NCBI RefSeq assembly: GCF_037338445.1
Contig: NZ_CP147838.1
Coordinates: forward strand, 186,001 to 250,000
Direction: 5' to 3'
Length of the DNA stretch: 64,000 bases
Source: Salinibaculum sp. SYNS191
GTDB taxonomy: Archaea; Halobacteriota; Halobacteria; Halobacteriales; Haloarculaceae
The notes under the pieces were generated by a model. The model ran no database searches. It had not been told where the DNA came from and was given only the letters and a program-made list of their open reading frames with translations. The position numbers were made by a program, and so were the translations under genes. This document shows, piece by piece, positions 8,141-16,740 of this stretch (position 1 is the stretch's first letter; each line of letters begins with the position of its first letter).

Positions 8141-8638
8141 ATGCCCTCCAGACGAGCGTTCCTGAGTACGGCTGGAACTAGCGTGTCGCTCGCCCTTGCT
8201 GGGTGTCTAAACTCCCCCCAGCGAGTCGAAGGATACGTACAATTCAAACTGATTGATGGCCTCATCGAGGAATCAGGCCAGACGACAGAGATTCCGATCA
8301 TCAATGTCGATGCCAGCTATGAAAACGGCACACCCCCAGATCTCGTTTATCTCAACGAGGAGTGGGCAGATCGATTTCCGATACCCCGAATGCCGACCGT
8401 TTCGGATTCCCTTCATCGCACGCTCACTGAACAGTTCGATTCTGTGCGCTATGTAGTCGGAACAACCAGTCCGGAGTGGGCCGAAGACGACGAGTCGGTC
8501 GGGAGTTTTAACGTTTCGACAACGCGGGAGAATTTTAACCGGGTACAAGTTCACTCCAAGGTCACCGCTTCGTCCGATGGTACGTACCTAACAATCCACT
8601 CGGTTGACGGACTCTGGAACTTTGATTCGAATGAGTAA
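8141..8638 (+). CDS. Tat-exported lipoprotein of unknown function
   Basis: The ATG at 8141 gives a 165-residue protein beginning MPSRRAFLSTAGTSVSLALAG, a twin-arginine signal followed by a lipobox with lipidated Cys22. The mature part is beta-rich, acidic and has one repeated pattern of aspartate and tryptophan residues but no domain I recognise. It would be folded in the cytoplasm, exported by Tat and anchored by lipid outside the membrane. It lies in a lower-GC island with other membrane proteins. Confidence 0.8.
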   Translation: MPSRRAFLSTAGTSVSLALAGCLNSPQRVEGYVQFKLIDGLIEESGQTTEIPIINVDASYENGTPPDLVYLNEEWADRFPIPRMPTVSDSLHRTLTEQFDSVRYVVGTTSPEWAEDDESVGSFNVSTTRENFNRVQVHSKVTASSDGTYLTIHSVDGLWNFDSNE

Positions 8639-8639
8639 C

Positions 8640-8720
8640 AGATGCTCTGAGTCGGTCACGTAGTTATTTACAGGAATGAGTAGTTGACGTATCCGTTGCC
8701 GCATACAGGGCGCATAGTCA
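8640..8720. repeat. Diverged repeat, left copy
   Basis: This stretch shares ordered blocks with 9538-9620: CTCTG, TCGGTCACG, GTT, CAGGAAT, GAGTAGTTG and GCA-ACAGGG. The two copies have the same orientation and stand on either side of the methyltransferase gene. Overall identity by eye is around 60-65 per cent, so it is an old duplication or two relics of one element. Confidence 0.5.
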
Positions 8721-8775
8721 GAGCAGAGGAACTGTTGAAATGAACCACCCTGATTGGCCAAGAGAGCAGGTGTAG

Positions 8776-9411
8776 CTATCGTTGAACGAACACGGCAGGA
8801 TGCCCTGCAGACTGTAACTCGGTTGCACCAACCAGCTCCCAATAATCTTGAAGGGTCGTTCCGAGCACGTGTTCGATTTCTTTCTCAGTTAATAGATTTG
8901 TTCCGGACACGACGGGAGAGAAAAACTCGCGCTTCTGTTGGGAAGCGTCTCGGAGCCAGTCCCGGGTTGCTTCGGTCGGATAGTTAAAGATCAGGTATCC
9001 ACCGGAGGCAACGTGATTGTAGAGGGTTTCGATCGCGATTTCGATCTCCTCGACGAAGTACAGCGTCGCCATGCAGTAGACGATATCGAACTCTCGGCCC
9101 ATATCGATGTCAGGTAGCGATCTCACGCTGAAGGAGATGTTAGACAGGTCGCGTTGCTCGGCTAACTCACGGTTGTCCCGAATCACGTGCTCAGAGATGT
9201 CACAGCAGTAAAACTCTATGTCGGGATGTCGATCCGCAAGCGCGACTTCGGTGACGGCCGGGCCACAGCCGACCGAGGCGAACGAATCGGGTGACGACCC
9301 TAATGCAGTGAAAAATCGGTCTACGTACTCGTCCATCATCTCACCAGCGAGATACGCAGATCTCTCGTACTCGCCCGTCGAGTAGAACTGGTTCCAATCG
9401 TCTTCGGCCAT
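8776..9411 (-). CDS. SAM-dependent methyltransferase
   Basis: This 211-residue protein has a class I methyltransferase fold: motif I FASVGCGPAVTE (about 44-55), the acidic end of strand 2 in FYCCDISEHV, and the motif after it in FDIVYCMATLYF. It transfers a methyl group from SAM to an unknown acceptor. A TATA-like TAAAATAATTT lies about 26-36 bases before the ATG. The gene is enclosed by diverged direct repeats at 8640 and 9538, which suggests it came as a unit. Confidence 0.85.
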   Translation of the reverse strand: MAEDDWNQFYSTGEYERSAYLAGEMMDEYVDRFFTALGSSPDSFASVGCGPAVTEVALADRHPDIEFYCCDISEHVIRDNRELAEQRDLSNISFSVRSLPDIDMGREFDIVYCMATLYFVEEIEIAIETLYNHVASGGYLIFNYPTEATRDWLRDASQQKREFFSPVVSGTNLLTEKEIEHVLGTTLQDYWELVGATELQSAGHPAVFVQR

Positions 9412-9537
9412 GTCTCGTTCGTCCTTCGCCAGAATGAAATTATTTTACACGAACTCGGAGAGTTACCTGGTTCGTACGCTCATCCCACAACTGACTTAAA
9501 AAGCAGAATCTGAAATAGATAGCTGCTCTGTTGATGG

Positions 9538-9620
9538 ATACACCCTCTGTATCGGTCACGCCGTTTCTGGCAGGAATCGAGTAGTTGGCACAGGTGGTGC
9601 TGCAGACAGGGGGCGACGCG
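9538..9620. repeat. Diverged repeat, right copy
   Basis: Partner of the repeat at 8640-8720, in the same orientation about 895 bases away. The conserved blocks TCGGTCACG, CAGGAAT and GAGTAGTTG occur in the same order. The complementary strand of both copies translates to a similar short peptide pattern (IPxxNxVTDxE), which may be a relic of a shared coding sequence. Confidence 0.5.
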
Positions 9621-9681
9621 TCTGGTGTGCGTTCATTAACCGGACCACCAGACCTGCTCACCGTCGCGAGGTTCCATGAGG

Positions 9682-10344
9682 TCAGCGTGCTCCGATAAAT
9701 TGCCTGATGAGTCGTGCCTCTGCCTTCTGCAGATGATTCGAGGCAGTGCTCGTTGCACAGTCGAGCACCTCGGCTACGTCTGCGACACTTCCGGTCCGTG
9801 GATACTCGTAGTACCCGACCGTCACCGCCGCGCGAAGCGCCTCACGCTGGCGGGCCGTGAGATCGACAGCAGGGACGTCCGGGCGCGCATCGTACTCGCC
9901 GATCTCGGACACCTCGACGGTGATTTCGTCGGGCAACCTGTCGAGACTCCCCTCCAGGTCTGCAGGTTCGCCGAGGACGTCGAAGTCTACTCGCCCGTCG
10001 GGCCGATAGGCGAGCGGTGGCACAACGACGACTGACGGCTGTTCGAACGCTGTGCGGAAGCGCTCGAAGACGTCCTTCTCACGCTCTCGAACGTACGCGT
10101 AGAACGAACCGTCGTCGACTGGGGTGATATCGTAGTCGACCGTCCCCTCGGCACCAGCAATGTGCTGTTCGTACCGCTCCCGCTCGCCGATGATGTAAAA
10201 TAGCGTATGTATGATAGCACCCTCGCCCAGCAAGTTCCAGGTGACGAGCCAACTGCGCTCGACCCCCTCGGAATCCGTCAGGAGCCGCTGCATCGGATGC
10301 TGGACCTCCCGGTCGTACTGCAGGGCAAGATGGAGGTACTTCAT
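9682..10344 (-). CDS. Bacterio-opsin-activator-type HTH transcriptional regulator
   Basis: From the ATG at 10344 the protein is 220 residues: an N-terminal sensor-like domain and a C-terminal HTH_10 (bat-type) domain with LTARQREALRAAVTVGYYEYPR and DVAEVLDCATSTASNHLQKAE, the family signature. A longer frame from 10497 exists, but TATA-like TTTAAAA at about 10370-10377 lies 26-32 bases before this ATG, fitting a leaderless transcript. It is divergent from the alpha/beta hydrolase gene with 85 bases between the starts, so it may regulate that gene. Confidence 0.87.
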   Translation of the reverse strand: MKYLHLALQYDREVQHPMQRLLTDSEGVERSWLVTWNLLGEGAIIHTLFYIIGERERYEQHIAGAEGTVDYDITPVDDGSFYAYVREREKDVFERFRTAFEQPSVVVVPPLAYRPDGRVDFDVLGEPADLEGSLDRLPDEITVEVSEIGEYDARPDVPAVDLTARQREALRAAVTVGYYEYPRTGSVADVAEVLDCATSTASNHLQKAEARLIRQFIGAR

Positions 10345-10429
10345 GCGTAGTCCAGCGGCCGCCTCGCTTTTAAACACACTAGGACAGCCGACAACGGCTG
10401 AATCCGATTCGAGCCCGAACCCTCTATTG

Positions 10430-11362
10430 ATGGCAGTCACGAACCCGCCCACCGATACAGACGCATCGTTGCTCCCTGCATACGAACTCGAATCCACCTA
10501 CCGCACTATCAACGGCTTGCAGTTACACACCGTGGCTGCAGGCGACCCCGACGATCCACTCGTCGTCCTCCTACACGGCCATCCGGATTTCTGGTACGGC
10601 TGGCGCGATCAGATCGGGCCACTCGTCGACGCCGGCTTCCGCGTGGTCGTGCCGGACCAGCGCGGCTGTAATCTGAGCGACGCGCCCGACGGTATCGATG
10701 CCTACCGGCTCTCGAATCTCGCGGCCGACGTCTGCGAACTGATCCACAGTGAGGGTCGACAGTCGGCCCACATCGTCGGGCACGACTTCGGTGGCTTCGT
10801 CGCCTGGAACGTCGCCCTCCGGCACCCTTCCGTGGTCGAGCGCCTCGGTATCTTGAACGTCCCCCACCCGACAGTCTATGGAGAAACCCTCCGGTCGAGC
10901 CCCGAACAGATTCTCCGAAGCTGGTACGTGTGGTTCTATCAGGTGCCGAAACTCCCCGAGTGGCTCCTGCGTCGGAACGACATGGACAACATGGTCGATT
11001 CGCTCGAAATCACGTCAAACGAGGGTACTTTCGACGACGAAACGATAGAGCGCTACAAGACGGCCTGGCAGTACACCGGCATCGAACCACGGATCAACTG
11101 GTACCGTGGGTTCCGCCGGTCGGACAGCCCTCCGCGCGACAATGTCACCCAGCCAACGCTGATCTGCTGGGGCGAAGACGACATCGCGCTCCGCCCGTCG
11201 ATGGCCGAAGAAAGCGTCGACTACTGCGAGGACGCCCAACTCCGGATGTTCCCCGATGCGTCACACTGGGTCCATCACGAGCGTGAAGAAGTGACTGACG
11301 AGCTAATTCACCATCTAACACAGAGTTCGCTGTCGGTGCCAACGAGCCCTCTCGAAGACTGA
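10430..11362 (+). CDS. Alpha/beta hydrolase, epoxide-hydrolase-like
   Basis: A 310-residue alpha/beta hydrolase starting at ATG 10430. The oxyanion motif HGHPDFWYGW, PDQRG, the nucleophile elbow GHDFGG (Asp as nucleophile), the acid in WGEDDIALRP and the catalytic His in DASHWVHHE are all present. An aspartate nucleophile marks the epoxide hydrolase/haloalkane dehalogenase branch rather than serine esterases; HPxFWxxW is typical of epoxide hydrolases. It shares a divergent intergenic space with the bat-type regulator. Confidence 0.88.
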   Translation: MAVTNPPTDTDASLLPAYELESTYRTINGLQLHTVAAGDPDDPLVVLLHGHPDFWYGWRDQIGPLVDAGFRVVVPDQRGCNLSDAPDGIDAYRLSNLAADVCELIHSEGRQSAHIVGHDFGGFVAWNVALRHPSVVERLGILNVPHPTVYGETLRSSPEQILRSWYVWFYQVPKLPEWLLRRNDMDNMVDSLEITSNEGTFDDETIERYKTAWQYTGIEPRINWYRGFRRSDSPPRDNVTQPTLICWGEDDIALRPSMAEESVDYCEDAQLRMFPDASHWVHHEREEVTDELIHHLTQSSLSVPTSPLED

Positions 11363-11561
11363 CCGCGAGGCTGTGTCCTGGTTGCTGCCCGCGGACCTCA
11401 CCGCCCGCGCCAGTGACGAAGGGCAAATCCGCGTCTCTACCACCTCTGTAGCGGACGAGTGGCACCTGGTGGCACCTGGTTTCTCGGGGCGATACCGCGC
11501 TGGCGTATCGAGACGGGCCTGAGAACAGTGTGGGGGGAATCGGCCTCTCGATTGCGCGGGC

Positions 11562-11888
11562 TCAGTGCAGCACGTGCCGGGCTTTTGCGGGTGTGTAGTC
11601 GTGTTCGTCTTCGAGGTGGTCCGTGAACGTCTCTGGGGCGGTCGTCCGGCCGGTTCTGAACCACTCACACTCGGGACAGTCGTACGCTGCACCGGGACCC
11701 ATCGTGACCGTCACAGCGGGGTCGTCGTCGTAGCCGAGGCCGTAGACGTGTTCGGACCCGATGAACACGATGGCGTACGCTTCGTCGGAATACCGGCGAA
11801 CGCTGTACGCGCCTGCACGCCCCAACTCCGTGAGCTCCCGTTTCCGCAGCGGTCGCTCCGGCAGCGCCGAACGTGGCTCCGGTGCCAT
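11562..11888 (-). CDS. Conserved haloarchaeal protein with CxxC...HxxxxH motif
   Basis: A 108-residue soluble protein. Residues about 70-75 hold CPEC and the sequence later has HLEDEHD, so a C2H2-like zinc site is possible (YDCPECEWFRTGRTT then FTDHLEDEH). No other domain is recognised. The start ATG at 11888 has AT-poor surroundings. Function unknown; the motif suggests nucleic-acid or protein binding. Confidence 0.7.
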   Translation of the reverse strand: MAPEPRSALPERPLRKRELTELGRAGAYSVRRYSDEAYAIVFIGSEHVYGLGYDDDPAVTVTMGPGAAYDCPECEWFRTGRTTAPETFTDHLEDEHDYTPAKARHVLH

Positions 11889-11986
11889 ATCTCTACCCGG
11901 GGCTCGGGACAGTAAAGTCGTGTGTCGAGTCGGGAGTGCGAGGGCCGGTAGCGACGACGGGCTGGGTGGCCGGCCGACCGCTCTCC

Positions 11987-13216
11987 TTACAGCGAGTCGT
12001 TTTCAGTCTCGTCCGGCATCTCGGTTTCCGTCTCGGTCTCTGTCTCCGTTTCAGTTTCCGTCTCAGTTTCAGTCGGCGTTTCCGTCTCAGTCTCGGTTTC
12101 CGTCTCTGTCTCCGTCTCCGTGGCAGTCTCGGTTTCCGTTGCCGTCTCAGTCGCGGTTTCAGTCTCAGTTGCCGTCTCGGTTTCCGTCGCCGTTTCGGTC
12201 GCTGTCTCAGTCGCCGTCTCCGTTTCAGTTTCCGTTGCCGTTGCCGTCTCGGTTTCCGTTGCAGTCTCGGTCTCAGTCTTTCGCTCCGTGGCAGTTTCGG
12301 TTTCTGTCGCAGTCTCGGTCTCTCTCTCCGTCTCTGTCTCGGTCTCCTTCGGTGGCTCGGCCTCCGTCTCCGTCACCTTGTCCTCGGGAGTCTCCGTCAG
12401 CGGCGGCATCGGAGCCGCCGGCGAGGGGACGGTGATAGTCGTCTGGGCGTCCTCCGTCAGCAACACCTCGAACGGCGTGTCGGCGGGGGCCGACGCAGGG
12501 TCGAGGTAGCCGATGGCCGTCGCGGAGTAGACCGTCCCGCCCGACAGCGAGACGTCAACCGAGGCCACGACCGTGCCGTTGTTCGATTCCGTCGCTTCGC
12601 GGATGTCCACCGTGTAGTCGCCCGATGGGACGGTCACGTACTCCGAGGCGTTCCGGAAGGACACGTCCTCGGCGAGAACGAGCATCGAGTCGCCCTCCCC
12701 GACGGTCACGTCGACTGCGGGCGCGTCGGGCGCGAGGTGGACGACGCTGAGCGCCGACTCGTCGTCCTCGACTGCGGCCGCGTCGTCTTCGAAGACGACC
12801 GGCTCGAAGGACGTCTCGGCACCCTCGCTAATCTCGCCACTGGCGGCGATAGTGAATGCCGCCCGGGGCTCGAACGTCACCTCGTCCTCGAAGACGACCG
12901 TATCGGGGTCTCCCGCTGCCTGGATGGTCACGTCGCTGGTGCCGGCGGGGAGTTCGAGGTAGTCGCTTGCGGTCCCGAAGGAGACGTTCTCGTAGACCAC
13001 GGACCCGTCAACGAGGACGTCGACCGCGGGCGCGTCCGGCGACGCGTGGACCACGCGGAGGAACATCGATTCCTGTGAGGTCAGTGTTGTCGTCTCGCCG
13101 TTCTCGTCGTCCTCCATCTGCGCTGGCTGGTGGCCGGTCGTCGCGGTGACGACCGCGACCGAACCGACGACAGCGAGCGCGACGATGAGGACTGTCGCTA
13201 GTGCTCTTCGTGTCAT
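11987..13216 (-). CDS. DUF4397 surface protein with Thr/Glu repeat tail
   Basis: The 409-residue protein has a Sec-type signal at about 4-26, two DUF4397 domains (first beginning LRVVHASPDAPAVDVL, second LSVVHLAPDAPAVDVT), then about 130 residues made almost wholly of Thr-Glu repeats ending MPDETENDSL. DUF4397 domains are beta-sandwich modules found in exported proteins. The T/E tail is highly acidic and probably extended, as a wall-spanning stalk or glycosylated region. There is no C-terminal membrane anchor. Function unknown; no neighbour is clearly linked. Confidence 0.87.
   Translation of the reverse strand: MTRRALATVLIVALAVVGSVAVVTATTGHQPAQMEDDENGETTTLTSQESMFLRVVHASPDAPAVDVLVDGSVVYENVSFGTASDYLELPAGTSDVTIQAAGDPDTVVFEDEVTFEPRAAFTIAASGEISEGAETSFEPVVFEDDAAAVEDDESALSVVHLAPDAPAVDVTVGEGDSMLVLAEDVSFRNASEYVTVPSGDYTVDIREATESNNGTVVASVDVSLSGGTVYSATAIGYLDPASAPADTPFEVLLTEDAQTTITVPSPAAPMPPLTETPEDKVTETEAEPPKETETETERETETATETETATERKTETETATETETATATETETETATETATETATETETATETETATETATETETATETETETETETETETPTETETETETETETETETEMPDETENDSL
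12000..12360. repeat. Coding microsatellite-like repeat for Thr/Glu tail
   Basis: On the minus strand the DNA consists of hexamers encoding Thr-Glu or Ala-Thr-Glu (ACNGAR), with alternating third-position bases. The variation shows it is selected at protein level, but its length could change by slippage. Confidence 0.85.
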
Positions 13217-13651
13217 TTCAGTCTATTACTGGCCTGACAGCGTCTTTGTTATAGACGGTGTAGGTGAGACCCCGCGAACGGCCGGTTCCGGTAAGGTCGT
13301 CGTAGCGAAACGGTCTGACGGGACAGCTCACCACGATTCCTGGTAGGCTCGCCGGACTCCAGCGAGGGTCGGCTTACCCCCAGCCGTCTATCCCGCTCGT
13401 GTGTCCTGGTTTTTCGCTCGCTCGCTGGAAACCTCACCGTACGCCCGGGCGGCCAGAGTGTCCGAGACGAAAGGCCCGGCCGAACAGACCCGCGGTGGCA
13501 CTCCCCAGCGGGTGCCGTGCCGACGAGCGGTGTCACCAGAGGTCCTGATTCTTCGACCGCCCTTTCAGGAACCGTGCTGACCGGTCATCGCTGACCAGAA
13601 ATCGAGTTTCGTCCTGCACTCCGGGCAAAAGACTGCGCGAGTCCGGGCCAC
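13217..13651. other. Intergenic region, no gene seen
   Basis: The left end carries a TATA-like TATAACAAAG (about 13245-13255, minus strand) for the DUF4397 gene. Elsewhere nothing clear is seen. A 24-codon minus-strand frame with one CPEC motif (13577-13651) starts immediately after the stop of the next gene but is too short to call. Confidence 0.5.
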
Positions 13652-14038
13652 TCACCGGCGGTCGGTCTCGACGCTCTGGCTGATGAGGTCCTGCACGGCA
13701 GGGGTGACTGGTTCGAGTGTCACGGCACCGGACGCGCGGTCGTAGCTCACCAGCCCCACGTCGGCAAGCAGTGGCAGGTGGTGGTGCAAGAGGCTGGTTC
13801 GAATCTGCTCGTAGTCCTCCCTGGACGTCATGGACTTCCAGGCCGTGGCCTCCCAGCCTGCGAGGAGGGTCGCGAGTTCGGAGACCGTACTTTCCCCCTG
13901 GACGAGGAGGACGTAGAGCGTCCGCCGGCGGAGGGTCGAAGTGAGCGCCCGGTACAGACGGTCGTCAGAGAGGGCGGGGCTGGCTATCCCCTCTGCAGGC
14001 TGACTCGCGTGCTCGGAGTCTGGGGAATGATTGCTCAT
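13652..14038 (-). CDS. Winged-helix protein, DUF7344-type regulator
   Basis: From the ATG at 14038 the protein has 128 residues. It has a wHTH with LYRALTSTLRRRTLYVLL, STVSELATLLAGWEA and the recognition/wing region HHHLPLLADVGLVSYDRASGAVTLE, which matches the DUF7344 type seen at 2572. A GTG at 14044 is the alternative start. It probably binds DNA and its targets are unknown. Confidence 0.82.
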   Translation of the reverse strand: MSNHSPDSEHASQPAEGIASPALSDDRLYRALTSTLRRRTLYVLLVQGESTVSELATLLAGWEATAWKSMTSREDYEQIRTSLLHHHLPLLADVGLVSYDRASGAVTLEPVTPAVQDLISQSVETDRR

Positions 14039-14156
14039 CGGCACCTGGAACTAAGCCATAGAACGTGATGTAGCTACTGAGTATTCTCACGCGTCAATAA
14101 TCTATCAACTTGGCGACTGCGCCACCAGTTCCGACAGCGGCCCCACGGGAGTGACC

Positions 14157-15038
14157 TCAGTCGCCCGTGACGCCCTCCGTTCCATCGACGTTCGTGACGT
14201 CGATGGCCCCGGACAGTTCGGTGTTGGGGTAGGGCATGTCGATGCCCTCGGCGTCGAGGCGCTCTTTGACGGCCTCGACGAACTGTGCGCGAACCGCGCC
14301 GTAGCTGCTCTCGGCCGTCTCTATCCAGATTCGTCCCGAGAGCACCACTGCGGAGTCACCGAGCGACGTGACGGGAGCGGACGGGGCAGGGTCGCCGAGG
14401 ACGCCGTCGATACGCTCGCCTTCCTCGATAATGACCTCACGTGCCAGGTCGATGTCGTCCTCGTACCCGATGCCGAAGTCGACTGACACGCGGCGCTGGT
14501 CGTTGGCAACGTTATTGATGACAGCCGCGCTGGCGAGGTCGCTATTCGGAACGGTAACCAACTGGTTGTCGAACGTATCGAGCTTCGTCACTCGCAACTG
14601 GATGTCTCGAACCACGCCGCTGTTTCCGTTCCACTCGACCCAGTCCCCGACGGTGAACGGTTCGTCCTGGATGATGAACACGCCGGCGACGAAGTTGGCG
14701 ATGAGGTCCTGGGCGGCGAACCCGACAGCGAGCGCGAGCGCACCGGCGAGCGTTGCGAACGCCGCGAGGACGACGCCGAAGCCGGCGACTGTCGCGGCAA
14801 GCGCCACCGCCGCGACGGCGACGATTCCGACTGTCGTGCTCACTGCCAGCCCGACCAGCGTCTCGTCGAAGTTGCGATGTCGCAGAGTCCGTTCGACCGC
14901 CCTGGTCACGAAGTACTTCCCGAGGAGGTACAGCACCACGAACACGACGGCGAAGATAACGACCGTCGTGGCCGCGCTGACGAGGGGCGTGACGTACTCC
15001 TGTGGCTCAAGGGAGATTCCTTGTTGAAGTGGTAACAT
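14157..15038 (-). CDS. MscS-family mechanosensitive channel
   Basis: A 293-residue MscS protein: three N-terminal membrane helices (about 23-43, 66-90 and the pore helix about 95-125 with ALAVGFAAQDLIANFVAG), followed by the beta domain with FTVGDWVEWNGNSGVVRDI and DNQLVTVPNSDL. Such channels open under membrane tension to release solutes after osmotic downshock, an obvious need for a halophile. A close paralogue lies at 46859-47755. Confidence 0.93.
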   Translation of the reverse strand: MLPLQQGISLEPQEYVTPLVSAATTVVIFAVVFVVLYLLGKYFVTRAVERTLRHRNFDETLVGLAVSTTVGIVAVAAVALAATVAGFGVVLAAFATLAGALALAVGFAAQDLIANFVAGVFIIQDEPFTVGDWVEWNGNSGVVRDIQLRVTKLDTFDNQLVTVPNSDLASAAVINNVANDQRRVSVDFGIGYEDDIDLAREVIIEEGERIDGVLGDPAPSAPVTSLGDSAVVLSGRIWIETAESSYGAVRAQFVEAVKERLDAEGIDMPYPNTELSGAIDVTNVDGTEGVTGD

Positions 15039-15423
15039 ACTCCGTAGGCATACATGACAAGTCAGTATATATAATTTGGCCAGAAAGTGGCGACCAACTG
15101 TGGTACATCCACTCTAGACGAGATTGAGGGCGGCAACGACAGGCTGCGTGGCGAAACCCGCCTCCAGAAAGAGGGGGAAGCGTCCGGGGACGTCAGGTGA
15201 GACGAGCGTGCGACGGTAACGCGGCGGTCACACACTCGCCGCCACGGGTCTCGCACCGGACTGCCAGTACCGGCCAGCGACGAGACCATCCCGACGGAAA
15301 CGCGCAAGCCGTATATTTGTGATGGCAGCGAGAGCAGTCACGTCGCTCGACTTTGCTGGGGTCAGGGCCACAGAAACAGTCTCACGCACCGTTCGAACAC
15401 ATCGTCGACAGAGCGGGAACGGC
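15039..15423. other. Intergenic region, nothing firm
   Basis: An AT-rich stretch at 15059-15078 (CAGTATATATAATTTG) is likely promoter DNA for the MscS gene on the minus strand. One plus-strand frame around 15118-15200 reads like a short acidic C-terminal piece but has no start. No RNA or repeat recognised. Confidence 0.4.
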
Positions 15424-15747
15424 TCACTCAGATTCGGCGAGGGGCTGAACCAGTATCTCACCACAGCTCCGCACCGTCACCTCGTGGCCGAGATACTCGA
15501 AGATGACTTCCCCATCGCCGCGGTGAGCACTCTTCACGCGTGGCTGAAACAGAGCGTCGAGGGCGTCCGGGTCGATGACCGCGTGCAGCGGGTCGAGGTC
15601 GTCGACTGCCGTCTCCGTGACGGTCGCCATCGTCTCCGGGACGACGAGACTCGGTGGTGCGCTCCCGTGTTCGAACGTCACTCGGTACGTGTCTATCTCT
15701 GGTCGATACTCGATGGCCGCCCGTGGCTCCGGTGTCGTGGCTGTCAT
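15424..15747 (-). CDS. HalOD1 output-domain protein
   Basis: A 107-residue stand-alone HalOD1 domain: the run DLDPLHAVIDPDALDALF followed by a beta strand pair ending VIFEYLGHEVTVRSCGEILV is diagnostic for halobacterial output domain 1. It is thought to serve in signalling but its partner is unknown. A similar 75-residue protein lies at 25614. No start other than ATG 15747 lies in frame just upstream, although a TATA-like TTTATGC near 15810 would give a leader of about 38 bases. Confidence 0.85.
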   Translation of the reverse strand: MTATTPEPRAAIEYRPEIDTYRVTFEHGSAPPSLVVPETMATVTETAVDDLDPLHAVIDPDALDALFQPRVKSAHRGDGEVIFEYLGHEVTVRSCGEILVQPLAESE

Positions 15748-15822
15748 TGGATTGGTACAGAACCCGTCCCAGCCCGTGGGTTCGTAGCCGGAAAATCGGG
15801 AGCAAGATGCATAAACATTATT

Positions 15823-15833
15823 GTGATTTTCAC
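15823..15833. promoter_or_regulatory. Palindromic operator candidate upstream of HalOD1 gene
   Basis: GTGATTTTCAC is an inverted repeat (GTGA, 3-base centre, TCAC) in an AT-rich context just upstream of the TATA-like box for the minus-strand HalOD1 gene. Its position suits a regulator site. Confidence 0.4.
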
Positions 15834-16159
15834 ATTATAGATTGATACGTTTGCCGTGAATCAGTACCCGCGTACCGACCGATGGCGGGCAGTTCCTTCG
15901 CAGCCGACACTCGCCGTACGCCGCTGCGCGCCGACACGTGGGCCACCCTCTAATACCGTAACCGTCGACGTGCTTGGCCCGTCCTCGCCTCTGCCGCTAG
16001 ACCGCCGCCGTATCGTCCGCGCCCGGACGGTACGTCCGTTCGTGGGTCCCCGAAAGCCAGTGTGTCGAACAACCCGCCACCTTCCGGGGTGAGCCTGGCC
16101 TGGCGAGCGACGCACAGGAGAGTCATCAAATCCCGCGAGGGTCGTACGTGAGACGATAC
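15834..16159. other. Intergenic region without a gene
   Basis: High-GC sequence in which only antisense-type shadow frames are open. No RNA gene, repeat or strong promoter is seen apart from the AT-rich left edge. Confidence 0.4.
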
Positions 16160-16630
16160 TCACCCGCTCTGTGCGGGCGTTTCGAGCGTGTGGACGTACG
16201 AGTCGAGTCCCTCGAGGACCTCGTCGAACGTGTCCCGGAACTTCGACTCCATCATGGTCTTCGCGAGTAGCCAGCCGAGCGGACCGAACTTCGGCCTGAA
16301 GTGCGACGTCATGGTAACGGCCGTTCGCGTCCCGTCGACGGACTCGACGTGGATGTCGACCACGTTCTCCCTGAGCGGGAACTTCCCGACGTCTGTGAAG
16401 TTCACGGTGTATCCGGTGTCGGGCACGTACTCGGTTATCTCCTCTTCGATACGGCCGCCGTCACGGAGGACACACTCCCGGGTCGCCCCCGGTCCACTCT
16501 CCGGGCCGGCGACGATGCTCGACGTGGTGACGTTCGGGTTGTACTTCGCGACCCCGCCGAAGTCGTCGAGAACTCCCCAGACGACTTCTCTCGGCGCATC
16601 TATCTCTCTCCTCACGCTAACTGTATGCAC
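16160..16630 (-). CDS. SRPBCC-family (polyketide cyclase-like) protein
   Basis: From a GTG at 16630 the protein has 156 residues with the SRPBCC pattern: REIDAPREVVWGVLDDFG at the start, then GATRECVLRDGGRIEEEI and the FPLREN...VTMTSHFRPKFGPLG core and a final long helix. Members bind hydrophobic ligands. An TATATCC box about 26 bases before 16630 supports this GTG as a leaderless start over the longer frame to 16723. It follows the oxidoreductase gene by about 110 bases in the same direction. Confidence 0.82.
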   Translation of the reverse strand: MHTVSVRREIDAPREVVWGVLDDFGGVAKYNPNVTTSSIVAGPESGPGATRECVLRDGGRIEEEITEYVPDTGYTVNFTDVGKFPLRENVVDIHVESVDGTRTAVTMTSHFRPKFGPLGWLLAKTMMESKFRDTFDEVLEGLDSYVHTLETPAQSG

Positions 16631-16740
16631 GCCGATACTACACTGGCTGCGGATATAGGTGTGGCTGGGGTCGGTCCCGTCGGCGCACAACCAGCGTCTC
16701 GCTCGTCTTTCCCACCCCGACACACGCTGCTGGCGGTGCG

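Noticed and set aside
13577-13651. 24-codon frame with one CPEC directly after the wHTH stop
   Set aside because: Only one CxxC and too short to call; may be a relic.
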